From NCBI GenBank assembly GCA_027487435.1, contig JAIYDP010000498.1, positions 1 to 64,000 of the forward strand: DNA of 64,000 nucleotides, written 5' to 3'. This DNA is from Verrucomicrobiaceae bacterium (lineage in GTDB: Bacteria; Verrucomicrobiota; Verrucomicrobiia; Verrucomicrobiales; Akkermansiaceae). Within the stretch, counting starts at the first letter, position 1. Each line of letters begins with the position of its first letter. The notes beneath the pieces are model-generated. The model was not told the DNA's origin and did not search any database. It saw only the letters and a list, made by a program, of their open reading frames with translations. The position numbers were made by a program, and so were the translations under genes. This document shows positions 1 to 12,566 of this stretch, piece by piece.

Positions 1-1
1 C

Positions 2-378
2 CCTCTCGCCACCCTCAAGTCATCCGCCGCCGACGCGGCCCTCCTCCTCAAGCACAACGCGTTCCCAAACAAATCCAACATGTCCACCCGCTTCCCCAAC
101 TGGCTCTGTCCCCTCTGTCCCGACCCAAACGACGACCTCCACCACGCCCTCAACACGTGTGTCCACCGCCCCAACATCGCCCGAAACGAAGTCTTCGACC
201 CCCCCAGGATATCCCGAATGTTAAAAACCCCGCGGCACACCAAATCCAGTGGAACGTCATAGGCGAAATGTACAAACAGCGACGGCTCCAACAGCACAAC
301 GCCCACGACGACGATGACGCGACTCCGCATGAAGCGCCCCCCGACCCGCCTCCACCCGTCCCGCCTGACCCGCATTGA
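2..378 (+). mobile_element. C-terminal remnant of a non-LTR retrotransposon-like reading frame (cut by window start)
   Basis: An open frame enters from the left edge and ends at the stop near 378. It carries a CPLC...H..L..C pattern (residues CPLCPDPNDDLHHALNTC) preceded by an alanine/leucine-rich helix. That arrangement is typical of the zinc-knuckle-like tail after the reverse transcriptase of LINE-type elements. The last part is proline- and aspartate-rich and may lie beyond the true end. Codons are very rich in C at third positions, unlike the other genes in the window, which supports a foreign or mobile origin. No reverse transcriptase motif is inside the window, so the assignment rests on the tail pattern and on the telomere-like repeat that follows. 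Confidence 0.45.
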
Positions 379-410
379 GTCCCTTGAGCGAATTGACACG
401 TGAAAATATT

Positions 411-429
411 TTTAGGGTTTAGGGTTTAG
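411..429 (+). repeat. Short TTTAGGG telomere-type repeat
   Basis: About 2.7 perfect copies of the heptamer TTTAGGG lie directly after the retrotransposon-like frame. A single reverse-oriented unit (AACCCTAAA) occurs at about 581-589. This is the Arabidopsis-type telomere motif, also known from several protist groups. So few copies suggest an interstitial or eroded subtelomeric array, not a chromosome end. Confidence 0.7.
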
Positions 430-437
430 AAAAATTT

Positions 438-643
438 GTAACGTGAGCGCCGTGTAGACAATGGCATGTGAGTAAACATCCCTCTCACCTAGGAAGATGG
501 AAATCTTTTAGACAAAATCGTAGTGTCAGCGCCATGTAAGCATTGGTATGTGAATAAGCATTCTCCTCATTTTTACTCTCAACCCTAAATCTGTAACGTG
601 AGCCCTGTTTAGACATTGGCATATGAGAAAACCAATTCCCTCA
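438..643. repeat. Three degenerate tandem repeats of about 50 bp
   Basis: Three related units begin at 438, about 523 and 593. Each reads roughly as GTAACGTGAGC, then a C/G-rich step, then TGTAGACATTGGCATGTGA, then AAACA and CCCTCTCA. The spacing is about 85 and 70 bp, so the units are separated by unrelated spacer. They lie between the TTTAGGG array and the first gene, as expected of subtelomeric satellite. Confidence 0.6.
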
Positions 644-884
644 TCAAAATCCTAACCTTAAACTCACCTTAGATTCGTTGATCTTTGCAGTCAGCTCTGC
701 AAATATTGACTTTGCCACATCCGACGCTGTTTAAATCGCTTTTGAGCTGGACCAGTCGGGCAAAGTGACAAGGGCACGTCAGCGATTGAGTGATGTTTTG
801 TTTAGAAGAAATAACAGAAATTACAAGCAGCAGCCGAGAATTCAACACAAAATTAATGTATCTGCGTAGCGAAAAAAGGCATGA
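644..884. other. Intergenic, nothing recognised
   Basis: The stretch between the subtelomeric repeats and the stop codon of the IP3 receptor gene shows no convincing reading frame, RNA or repeat. Confidence 0.5.
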
Positions 885-3800
885 TCATGGCAAAAACTTT
901 CTCGCTGGCATGAAATCAATTTGATTTTGAAGAATCTGCAAAATAAATTGTGAAAGGGAAGAGAACTTGTTTGAAAACATGCGATTCGAGTCCTGAAAGA
1001 TCTTCTTTTTTCTTGCATTGCAAGTGAACAATGAAATGAAGATAATCCCAAATGTTGTGGCCACGCGAAACGTGAACAAGAAAACCTACAGAGTGAGAGG
1101 GCTGTGCTTGAGACAAACCTTCGGAAAATCGCAAGTCGACTTCTTCTCTGGTAAGACCACAAATGAAGCATTTTGATTCGATGTCACGCTGCAGCTTCTC
1201 CCGTAGTTCTCTCAATGCTTGAAAATGAGTTCAAATCATAAACTCGCAGATACTTTTAAAGGCGTCGACAATGATCCCAAAAATGATCTTCATGATAACG
1301 GTTGTGAAGACCACGAAAAAGAGGAAAGTAAACAAAATTCTAGGAAGAATGCGGACATTAGGCCATGCCAACAGGTCACTGTCTATCCAAGGCAGACGAT
1401 CCATTGCATTTCCAACATCTCTGGTACGGACCCTTCATTGTAAGAGCAGATACAGAGACATCAAGTGCCCGATGTCAAACACGAGCAAGACACACGTCCA
1501 GACGTTCTTGCATGGAACTGCAAACTCACTGACATCTTGTGCAATTGTATTCCCATGACGGATCGATGATCGGCGAACCTTACCGTTGAGAACAACAGGG
1601 TGCACAAACTTGAAAAATGTCAGCAAATAGAAGAAATCCAACGACTCCGAACCAATACAATATCACCACTCCAAGTGCCAACTGCTCTGTCAGAACAAGG
1701 CAATTATCAAGAAAAGAACAGTCTGCATTAGAGAACTTCCTTCCTGTAGGATAGCTTTCAAAACGTACAACGCGCTTTCATATCTGTTGAAAATTTCAAG
1801 CAATTGGACGCCAAACAACAAATAGATCCTAACGAAATTTAGAAAAACTCCGCGCAAGTACCATGAATATTGCGTCTGACGAAAATAGAGGCAGACAGAG
1901 CTGATGACAAGAGTGCTGGACCTCCACAAAAGCTTCTTGTCCCTCAGTAAAGCGCGTCCTATCAGAGCCAAAGACTTCTTGCCCATTGCCCGCCCATATC
2001 GCTAACTCATGAATACAAGAAAACAGGTATAGAGGACCTTTCCTGTGATGGCAATAGATACTGAAGCAGACGTCTGTGGAAGGGTCTCAACCAAATGCAA
2101 CAACCAAACGCAAAGCTCTAAAAGAAAGCACAAAGGTGACAATAAAAAGCGGAATGAGTCATGCCATGATTGAGAGGCAAAGTGAACGGTCTGAAAAGGC
2201 CCCAGCGGGTTTCTGTTTTGTGAGTTAACGACATCTTCCAACACACTTTTCAGTATCGTCAATGTAGACAAGGCAAGAGCTGAGTAGAATGTTGATGAGG
2301 ACGAACCACGTCAAGTAAATACGGTCAAGGAAAGACGCAATTCGAAGAAATCGCCCGAGTAATGGTGCTTTGTAGATGCTAAGTCTCCATTCCAATTGGC
2401 TATGGAGCTCAACAACTTTATGGCAAAAGTCGGTCAACCGAGACGCATCGTTAGATCTGTAAATGTCAAAAGCGACCGCGAATATGAACCTATCCACCGT
2501 GGACAATATCTCCTTCTTTTGTAAAGTTGTAAGCCCAATGCTAAGAGGTGGCTTAACAAAAAAGCACTGCGCTATAATCAATCCAATCGAAAAATGAAAA
2601 ATACCCGCTCGAGCTCTCCATTAGAATTACTTATCTCAACAACACCAATGCGCTTACAGAGCCTGTCAAAAAATTTTGGATCACACGACTGCTTAAAACT
2701 ATTCAAAATCTAAGAAAGTAAGGTCGACCTTAGACGCTCTTACATTGGAAGGGCTCTCGACGCGGTCTTCCTGACATTCATTTGACTTCAGAACGAGAGC
2801 CAGAAAGTTGGAAGCCATTCTAGTGCATTCGTCAGTGAATGAGACCTCATTCATATGATTCATAGAAACGAGATTCGCAACGGAAGAAACCTCAGCAAGT
2901 TAGCACAGAATGTTGTTGAACATACAATGACGCTAACATCAAAGTAGGGACAAAACATCCGTTTTCGCAACAGTCGCAAGTTTGACGATGCTCCTTCAAG
3001 CAGACTGCTTAAAAATACTGAAACAGATTCCTGCCGATTCATGAAGAATCTACAGCGGCCTTGGCCAAAAGGGCCTTGCAGACAAGCGAACATATACAAT
3101 CATTGTGTGCTTACGTGTGTCTTGAGAAGAGAGTTACGAAGAGAGATTGCATGAATCCGATCAGCGTCAAGAGCTCCACTCTTCACCAATGTTTGCTGAA
3201 ACATGTTTGTCATTTTCAGGTGGCGGCAAGTCGCCTCGACGACCTTTGCTCCAAGGAGAACAGTCTACGACATAAGGAGGAGAAAGTATAGACAAAGACC
3301 TGTATCTCCTCGCAAGGCCCTTGACACAATTCTGAAAACGTAGACAGGAGCTACATACGTTACACTGAGCTGACAGCTCTGAGACCTGCTGTAGAAACCG
3401 TTGTGACAATCTCACAACGTGTGCTTCAATGAGAGAGAAATCAGCTTCAGAGCTAACTACATAACTCATTCGACTGTATGTCTCCATGAGCTCCGACAGA
3501 GTATTGGATGACCCGCCACTCCTTGTCCGAAAAAAATCCTGTCAAGTGACACAAGTTATTCAAATGGATGTGTGAATATCGTACCTGCATGGGTCGGAAA
3601 TGACCTTCACAACAAAGTTGTATCAGTCGCATCGCCTTAAGAGCGCCGTCCGTTTCCAAAAGTGATCTCTCTTCACCCGGAGCAGTCACATCCCAGACTG
3701 GCACTGCTTTCCCTTGCAATAGCGAACATCCGTCGCCCTTGCTTCCACTCGCTTTCATAGCTTCAAGTAATTCTTGACTTCCGCCATTCACTAGTCTCAA

Positions 3801-6800
3801 CAAATATCCCAAAAAGTAAGTGCAGCGAGTGTCGTCCTTGAGTAATTGATGAAAAAGAAGAGACTGCTTCGTTAACAGAAAACCATCTTGAGCTTCCACC
3901 TGAATATTATCGGAATCATGCGCACGAAGCTCGCGAAATGTACAGAATTTTTCGAGCGCTGTGACGAAAATATTCAAACAATGGGGTTGAATATTAAGAG
4001 AGAAATGGTCAACGTTCGTTTCGCATGCCATCAGCAAATCGAGAACCTATATTGATGAAAAAAGTCATTCAAAGCATTCTACTGAATCGAAGAGTTTGCT
4101 AAAATCAACTAAGGAACGCAAGGAGGGCGGATCTTTCCACGATTCGAACGCAAACGAGAGACAACGCAAAAGATTCAACAAATGGGACAGATTCTGAGGA
4201 GAGCCAAGCTGTGGCCTGTTACAGTATTAGTCAGCCCCACTCACTTCGACAAAGTGCTGCACAACCATACCTTGTCATTGACTCTACGATAGGTTTCATA
4301 ATCGGTAAATGCAACCTCAAAACGTTTGAAAGCAGCTTATCTTCTTCGGCGACACTGAGTCTGTTTGCCCTGCCTATGTGAGAAACTGCTGCACGAATAG
4401 ACAACAATTGGCGGCAAAAATCTTCATATGCGCGCAGAACAAAATCACTCTCTCCCGTTCGTGAATTTGCTGGTCTGTCATCGACATACTTCTCTTGAGG
4501 CTCTGAAAAAATGCGTGCTCGGTTGGAAAATAGTCCAGAAAGCTCGGTGAGAATCATCAGATGGCCCTTTCTCTCATCTCCACAACTGGAAAAAACATGA
4601 GAACTTGCTGTAGACATGCTCTTGACGCATTTTTCTGCCATTGCCCAATGCTCAGAAAAATCTTCTAAAAAATTTGCAACTTCAATGGCCGACGCCAAGC
4701 AATCCACAACATCATGCAGATAGTATGAAGCCCTTGCGAGAAGTCTTGGATTCAATCGTCTACTACGGTCAAAATATGGCGGTGTTGCAGCTGCACTCCT
4801 CATCTATTCGCAACAATGCATCAAAAAATTTAGAGAAGAAGGAGAGCAAAAGCACATAAAACTCCTGCCGTTCAAAGGCTGTCTCACAGGGACTACAGAG
4901 TCAGATTCGCACCGGCGACAAACTCTGAAAACCCCGAGTCTCCATCACTCTCGATAACATGGATACGCGTTTGGAAATACTTCGACACTACAACAACAAT
5001 TCTTGAAAGATCAAGCACGCGAGCCGGCTCTAGTTTGCTGCTTCCCGTATTGAACAAACACTAGACTCGTGAAAAAAATTCACCACAATACCAAACCCTG
5101 AGAACGTATTTCAATACTTCAGCTCGAAGTGGAACGGGATAAGATGTTTCAACAACCATTGATAACATCTCAAGAGGGTCCAAAACTTTGAAACATCGTC
5201 CCAAGAACGACTTCAGAATCAATGTTGGCATCGCAACAAGACCTTATCGCCCCCAACACAAATCTCGGCCATCAGTCGAAGGAAGGCTTGGGCAAACATG
5301 AAATTATCGGACGATAACAGAGTTGCTGAGATTCTGGAAGATTAAAAACAATAAAAATACATCAAATCGACTTGAGACTTCCACAGATTTCGAGGTTTTG
5401 CTCAATAAGTTGCAAGCAATAGGCTTGCAAATTTTTTAAAGGGGCGCCATCACAAACGAGGACGTTCTGGGGGATTCAGGAAAAGCAAACGAATGGACGC
5501 ACGGATAAAGAATTCAGAAGCTCAACGCTGTCAGAAGGACTCGCATGCCTCAAGAGCATGTCAAACAAGAGGCCGGCATACTGAGCTCCACGTTGACTGG
5601 ACAAAATTCGATTTCTCTTAACGTTCAATCAAAGGCAGAACAACAGGAACATGAAACACTGACTCCATCAAATATCGAACTTTTCGACACAATATTCGGT
5701 TGTTCGGATCTCCTTTGGCAAATTTGAGAAATGTCGAAAATTCCACGGCAACACATGACTGAACTTGGGGACTTGTGATGCACATCTGTTCACGTCATTC
5801 ACAGAAGGTGAAATAGTTCACAATAGACAACAACGAGAGAGAAGACATGACAACATTCAGAAAATTTCCTGAAGTTATCGTCTCCATAGATTCAGATTGC
5901 AGCAACAGCCTACAACGAGCCTGGGACCTACTCAATCAGTAGATTGCCTTGACTCTAGCGAACAAGAACAAAGAGACGACTTCCATGAGATGCCTGTGAA
6001 CTCCGTGAGCAACCAGGATGCTGAATCTTGAAGATGCATCACGCCAAGACATGAAATCGAAATCTTTCTCTGTGAGGTCAATTCGAAAGCAATTAAAGAA
6101 AGAGTAGACGCGGAGAGGTATCATTAGAAGGAAGAATCGCTGCCAGTAACTGGGAGAACCGGTGGTAAAGCAGAGATTCCTCAGAAGACATTTCAGCATT
6201 TTCTGGTTGGGACGCAAGTAAACCACGCAAGTCTTGAAGCGTAAATAACATCTCTGATACGAGATGGCGGTGAATGTGAACTTGAGTAGAATCCACGAGA
6301 AGCTGCACACGCTGTAGTGTTTGGCATAACGAGAAACGCTCTCTGTAAATATTAGAGTTGCGACCGATTGCGGACGTCAGCAACTCGAGTAGAAGACCTA
6401 AGCTGGGCTTACACAGCTGATTCACAGATGATTCCAGTAAACTATCAATCAATTCCAAATCATCCAACGAGCCTAATTGTAGAATATATTCCATCATTGG
6501 ATCTCGCAGGCCTTTGTACATCTTTGGAGAGTTTTCCAACTTCCCTTGCGAGTTGCTACGAGAATATCGAGACGATTCTACCTTTTCAGAGAACATCACA
6601 TCACTCAGCATCGAACCAAACTCGAACATGAATGATCTAAGAATCATACGAACGCGATCATTTTTGCGGATGCTTCTCATCATCGAAAATATTTCGCACA
6701 CAGACTTGCGAGCGACCTCCTAAATGAGAACTAGAAAGAAAGATTATCACTTCCAAGAGATTCGGAAATCTAGAATTTGAGCATTTAGCCAACAGGATGC

Positions 6801-9800
6801 GAAGAGGCTGAACCAAAACATGAGATTCCTTAGTAACAGCAAGCTTTCGAAAGAGAATCTGAATACCATCGTCCGGCACATCTTCGAAGCCTTTGAATTG
6901 CATAGCAGATATTCTATTGGCGCTCCTGCATCGACAGAGCAAGTTCCGATACCACTTGTTTCCACAACGAGAGATAACGGCAGATATAGAGTCTTCAAAA
7001 TATCCCCAGCAAACCAGGTCTCTCACTAGATGCAACAACTAGAACCTCAGAAACGAAAAACATGGATGAACAGACAAAACAAAAATGAAATTGTCTTCAT
7101 TGATGTCATCGGATTCAAATGCTTCGAATTGACGCAACACCCATGCCTATCGAGTTATGAAAAATAACAGATCGACCAACCTTTAAAAAATCAGCGACAT
7201 GATCACTGACGCGCACAGGGCTGGGGGGATTCGTACCAAGCTCAGAGACGACCTGTTCACTAAGAACGCAAACACGACAAATGAACGTGTAAATTTTGAA
7301 ACGAGTCTACGCGAATCGCATCAGAGCGCAACTGAGGCGACACGATGTGTGCACATCGAGTAAGATCGACAAGCACCTCAACAACTAAGGCTGGTAATGA
7401 ATCAACATGGTCCAATGTTGCCATCAAGACAGGTAGGGGAGGGACCACGTGTTCAATATCTGTTCGATGTGTTGCAGAGAGCCCCGCGTTCTCATGGTTC
7501 AATCTCAACTTCTGTTGCACATACCTGCAAAATGTTTGCGATCGCTGTCATGAAGCATATCCAATGAGTACGCTCGTCAGTCTCAACACAAAAAAAGACC
7601 CAAGGATCAGATTCTGTCTGCTCCTCACCCAATCCTTCCCGAAGAATTCGGACGACACCAAGAGAAATCTAATTCTGTGAGAAGGATTGCTGATTTCATC
7701 AACTGCCAAGCGAGGTATATTCCTGGACAACGTCTTCAAGCAGCCAATAATTGCATCCACGACTGAGGGGCAACAGGACTGACCTGCGAACGACGCGAAA
7801 AACTTCAGTTGACTGGCAGTGAGACAAAACGTGTAAGTATGTACGCTGTTGAAGTCGGCGAAAGTTGAATAGCTCGCAGAAGAACATCATGCACATCACC
7901 GCAGGTGCTAATCTTGTTCAAAAGGACATCGGATGGCAGTCGGTCAAAGAAGTACAACGAAAAGAAGTCAAACCCGAACCGCTGCGACTGTAATACGTAA
8001 GGGGCGCTGGGAAAAAAAGGTACCAAGAGAAAAATCTCTTCAAAATAATTCAAACAAACTGACAAACAATACGACGACGCTTCGCACAACCCATCGATCA
8101 AATGAAAAATAGATTTCGTCAGAACCACCCCTTCTGCGTCGAGAACAAATGCAGGAAATGCCCTTGTGACTACATTCAAGAACTTTGAAAGTGAGTCTGC
8201 TAACAAAAAGGAGAATACAGATGCAGATACAAGTAACTCAGACCGACTCCTTTTCTCTTTCTGGTCTTCACACAGCCAATTGGTACAAGACGAAATTATA
8301 TACGACAACGATTCCAAATCGCTTGCAGAATTCTTCTCTGTCAGGTCGAAACTCAAAATTGTCACAATCGAAGCATCACCCGAAACTTGGACACCGGTCA
8401 TGCTTTCAAGCTGTGCGACAATGGTCATCACAAACCAAATTTCCCGCTGTTGCTGCTGACAAACAACGTCAACAGAAAAGAAGCATGAGGCATCATAAAC
8501 TGGAGAAATCTTGACAATTGAGAAAATATGATGGCGACTGACCTGATAGTTCAAATATCCATTTGCATCAAAACATCCTGAGAAAAGGCCCAGAAATTCG
8601 TCAGTGCCTTCATCGTAGACCTCAATCACGGAGATGCAGCGAGAGGAGAACGTTGACTGAAACTCAGGGGGAAACACAAGTATCATACATGTTGAATGGT
8701 ATCGACATCGAGGCTAGGAGAAATTCGAAGACGCAATACGACAGAACGATGCTGTATGGAATTTCGAGTGTTTGCAATGCTCCTGGAGGACCGTTTCAAC
8801 GGCTCAAATTCGAGATTGACGATGTCATTGTTTTCGTCATAATTCAATTGACTTCCAATCCACGTGACAGAGACTCCATGTACGCAAGATGCGCTCCCAT
8901 CGAGTGGCTTTGACTCCGAATCATCCGAAATTCTAAAGAGTTGATTGGAGATCACGTGAGTGAGACGAATGTAGTCCAAGACCTTCATCATCATGAAGTA
9001 GGTTAGACGCCCTACATATGGGTACTCTTCCGTTCTCCGTAGCGGCTGTGGCTGAACTGGGTGCCTCAGCCAGCTCCGAAACCTTCTTAAAGTAAAAGAG
9101 GAGCCGCCCTGACGGCACAGAAACACTCGTGACTCTCTTGATCGAACGTTCTCCTTTGGGCCTTCCATTTGAATTTTCAAAGGCTCTCCATAGTTAATCT
9201 ACCACCCAGTAAGTAAGCATGGGAATATCAGCCACGACCTCAGCTAACGAGCGCCAATCACTGCCATGAAGTAAACACAAGGATGCGTTGGGACAGCCGG
9301 GGGATAGGTAAATTTGGTTCGAAGGTAAGCGTAGATCCGAAGTCAGCGAAAAAAATAAGTTTGATCGCAAGTGTAGCAGCTACATGTTTGAGCGACACGA
9401 ATTCGCAAACAACCTGTATCGTATCATTTCCTCTGACTTGTCGCCCTCTAAAGAACTCTTGCTCTTGCAAATTAAGGCTCTGCTCCTCTCTTGCCTCCTC
9501 CTACATCGACTTAATATCCAAACGAGGTGGCAAGAATTTTATTGTGACACCTGAAGCTTGCTTATTCTCTTGATGCGTCTGAGGACTTTGTCCTCTCTGT
9601 CATCTGCGTCAGGCTGAACACTGTTCAGAATCGCGGGATATATGTAAGATCTTTTCGCGACTACTTCAAACAAGCAGTCTATAGAAGTCATTGAGATTCT
9701 TCAGAGGACTGCACTCTCGAGGTCTTGAGGGTGCATTACAATGGAGAGAGGAACAAGAGAACACAATCGGTTGTTCGACAACCTAGGGGCATCAATCCCG

Positions 9801-10125
9801 TTGTTGCTGAACAACCCGTCCCCTGAAACAAGCGATTGGAGTTCGCTACTCTGCAAAACCACAATATCGCCAACGCAAACGACCCCGCAATCGACGATTT
9901 CTTTCGGATAATACATTGAGTACTAAACAACTCAAAAAGATTACTCGTTTTGTCAAAAATAGCGATGATGACGGCCAAACGACTTGCTTTTGTCTTCCTC
10001 TCGTCTGCAGTTTTGATGATGATACTACGCACCTCGATAATGCGTTCTGCTACTGTCTGGTCTCGGGGCTGGCCATTCTGATCTTGGTAGACCTCCAATC
10101 TCTTGAGCGAGCCGGGAATGTCCAT
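885..10125 (-). CDS. ITPR: Inositol 1,4,5-trisphosphate receptor (intracellular calcium-release channel)
   Basis: This is a full-length IP3 receptor expected in the endoplasmic reticulum membrane, split by many introns of about 31-36 nt (one upstream intron is over 100 nt). From the N-terminus, the suppressor domain is visible at 9700-9916 (VCVGDIVVLQSSE), a MIR-like segment at 9258-9470, long helical RIH regions through 4.2-8.7 kb, and the RIH-associated signature LKAMRLIQLCCEGHF near 3600. Six membrane segments follow between about 2.4 and 1.3 kb. The C-terminus is diagnostic: IIFGIIVDAF (S6), CFICGL, GHNIWDYLHFIV and SHVFKQILQNQIDFMPARKF. These match the vertebrate receptor only when introns of 33 and 31 nt are removed, which places the stop at 885. 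The GGGVGD selectivity filter is replaced by SLDVGN. The first ATG (10125) lies 14 bp from the divergent neighbour; a later ATG at about 9910 is possible. Confidence 0.92.
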
Positions 10126-10139
10126 CACATCTGCTGCTG

Positions 10140-12566
10140 ATGGTGACTATTCTTCTGTCTTTTCTCATGTTTGCAGATTTAAACAGTGATCCTGATTCAT
10201 CGACGAACGAGTTCATTGACTCTTCACCGGAAGACAAGGGCTTGAACGCTGTGAACGAAGCAAATCGAGCTGGCAACCAGCAGCGGAAACAGGAGGAGCG
10301 CTCTGAGTATTTGAAAGCATTTGCTGATGCCAGAACCGATTTGGAGAAGCAAAAGAAGCAGAATGAAGCCCAAAAAGTTGCAGAAGAGCGAGCTCGTCGA
10401 GAAGCTGATGCTTTACGACGCAAGAGAGAGCAAGAGCGTAGAGAGAGATTATGGTGGTCTCAGAAACGCTACTATGATGCGTTAAAGAAAACAAGGTCCG
10501 GCGAAAATGATCTCATTGCAAAGAGAGACAATGAAATTAGCAAGCGATGGCTGCAAACGATTACAAATTCTCGCGGATTCACGCTTCGGGTCAAGACTCA
10601 CAAGAAGACAAATAGAATCGTTGTCCCTTTTCGTGGCATAGTTTACAATAGGCTCCTCGGCAGTTCTTCCATGTTCAAGAGGCGAGGGTCCGTTCCGAAA
10701 ACGACTCCTGCTCCGCATGAGCTTGATCATAATGTGACGATTGGGCCTGTACCGCAGGACGAGTGGCCAGATATGATGAGACGGCAGCCATGCCCATGCA
10801 ATGGGCTTCCAGGGTGCCCATGTGAATTTCCAAACGTCACATGGGTTCCGACAGAATGGTCTAAGTGCGGCGCATTTTGTGGTGAAGGTCTGAAGACGCG
10901 ACAGTTGAGCTGCCGGTAAGCTGCACTGCACATCTCTCACATCAAAGTGACGTTAATGGTCTAGAGGTTCCTCCCGAGCGCTGTGCCAAGTACATCAAAC
11001 CCGCTGTCATCAACCGCTGCAATGCTGGCAGACCGTGTCTGCCGATCGATCATGAATTGGAATTGCGTAAAGTCGAAGGTCCTGATTGGACTACGGCGCG
11101 ATGCCCTGAGGGAAAATTTCCTGTCGCAGGAGGCTGCGATGCTATGTCACCTCCGTTTCGATATCAACGAAATTCGATTAATGACGATGGAAGTGGATGG
11201 ATATGTGGAGGACTTGGTAGTGCGAAGGTAGCATCAGTGTTGTGCGCTCCTCGTGGAAAGCACTGCGCGTGGTCGTCGTCTGTTGGCACTGACAGCACTT
11301 CTCAGGGATGTGCATCTGGGTAGGTTCTACTTTAATTCTGTCAGTACTATTCATTTTGCTCCACTTCGATGTTCGATTACCACGCATTGATTGCGCTCCT
11401 CAATTTGTAGATATTCTATAATTTCTGGGGGCTGCGATAGTTTCTCTCGTCCACACTTCGCTGGATCATCTGGTTTCAAGAGCAGTGAGGTATGAAATTG
11501 TTATGTCTTGCCTAAGCTTGAAGTACGTATGCTCCGGCAATGGCGGTGATAAGAGAGTTTATTCTCTCTGTTGCCCAGTCCTTCCTCAAACGTGTGAAAG
11601 GCGTATTCTGAGAGGTCCTGGAGCCGTCGAAGTCAGTTGTGGTGATGGCTTTCAAGTGGTTGGTGGCGGATGTGAGGTGCTGGGGTCTCCGTAAGGAGCT
11701 CTTTTTCAATGGCATAACTCTGCAGAGTGGAGATTCAATCAAATCTCCCAATTGATGTGAAGACATGGAGATGCAGTGGTAATTCAACTGAGAAAATTGT
11801 TTCTATCCTGTGTTGCCGACTCCCGCCTACTTCGATTGCCGGCAAGATGTTCATCGATGGCCGAAGTAAGTTCTGTTCGAGTTTAGTAATGGTGTAGCGT
11901 CGTGGTTTTCGCCGTTGGAGACTGCGAATGTGTCACTTTCATTGGGAACAATGCATGGTGGAGATGAGTTCAATGACATTTCGCACTTGAATCAAACTCG
12001 GTCTTACCGTATCGCAAAGATTTCGTGTGGGTGGTCCAAGTTCATGCAAAGCCTCACGGTGACTTACGCGGACGCTGTTGGAAGAACATACACGTTTCCA
12101 AGAGGTAACTCAAAGGCAGAAATGTCGGCCGACTTGGCTTTGTCTTCGATTGAATTTGTTCATCAAATTGAGGTGTTTTCTACTCCTGAGAGTGCTGTGT
12201 TGTCGTTCATCATCCAAACAAGCGAAGATCAGAAGCTAGTTTGTGGAAATCCTGGAAACGTTGCTCCGTCGTTTCAGTTCGTAACAAGAAAATCTGGACT
12301 TGTGGCAGGTTTTTCTGGTACTGCTGGAAACTGGATCGACTCTTTGAAGGTAGTTGTTGCCCGAAGGTTGCGGGGTTTGGAGAGGAAAGATTGAATGCCT
12401 TTGTATCCAATGTAAAGTACAGTAATTCTGAAGGGAAGATTGTCTTGAATGTTCGTGTTTGTTGGGTAGGTCTCTCTTTTTCAATGACGCCCATAAGCTC
12501 GCAGGTCTCTGGCATCAGACGGAAGGATCGAAAATTGATAACGTGAAATGGGGGTGCAAGATTTAG
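10140..12566 (+). CDS. Secreted multidomain protein: coiled coil, VHKK/PFRG box, TSP1, PCSK9-C-like repeats, jacalin-like lectin domain
   Basis: The protein begins with a short hydrophobic signal (MVTILLSFLMFA), then a charged coiled coil rich in E, R and K. Next is the family box (RVKTHKKTNRIVVPFRG), a cysteine-rich linker (IGPVPQDEW, PCPCNGLPGCPC) and a thrombospondin type 1 repeat (EWSKCGAFCGEGLKTRQLSC). Exons at about 10965-11900 encode cysteine repeats of the form CPEG..VAGGC...GWICGG and YSLCCP...VSCGDGFQVVGGGC, which resemble the PCSK9 C-terminal modules. The exon at 11900-12360 (MHGGDEFNDI, LTVTYADAVGRTYTF, GLVAGFSGTAGNWIDSLKV) has the layout of a jacalin-type beta-prism lectin. A final segment (RLNAFVSNVKYSNSEGKI, VKWGC) weakly recalls an H-type lectin. 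The stop at 12566 is uncertain; open frames continue to 13226. It is a paralogue of the gene at 13708-15573. The likely role is an extracellular, carbohydrate-binding matrix or surface protein. Confidence 0.8.

Noticed and set aside
885-9916. Reading the many small minus-strand frames as separate genes or a decayed pseudogene
   Set aside because: The fragments align in order with one IP3 receptor and join through short GT-AG introns; no unavoidable stop was found where junctions could be checked.
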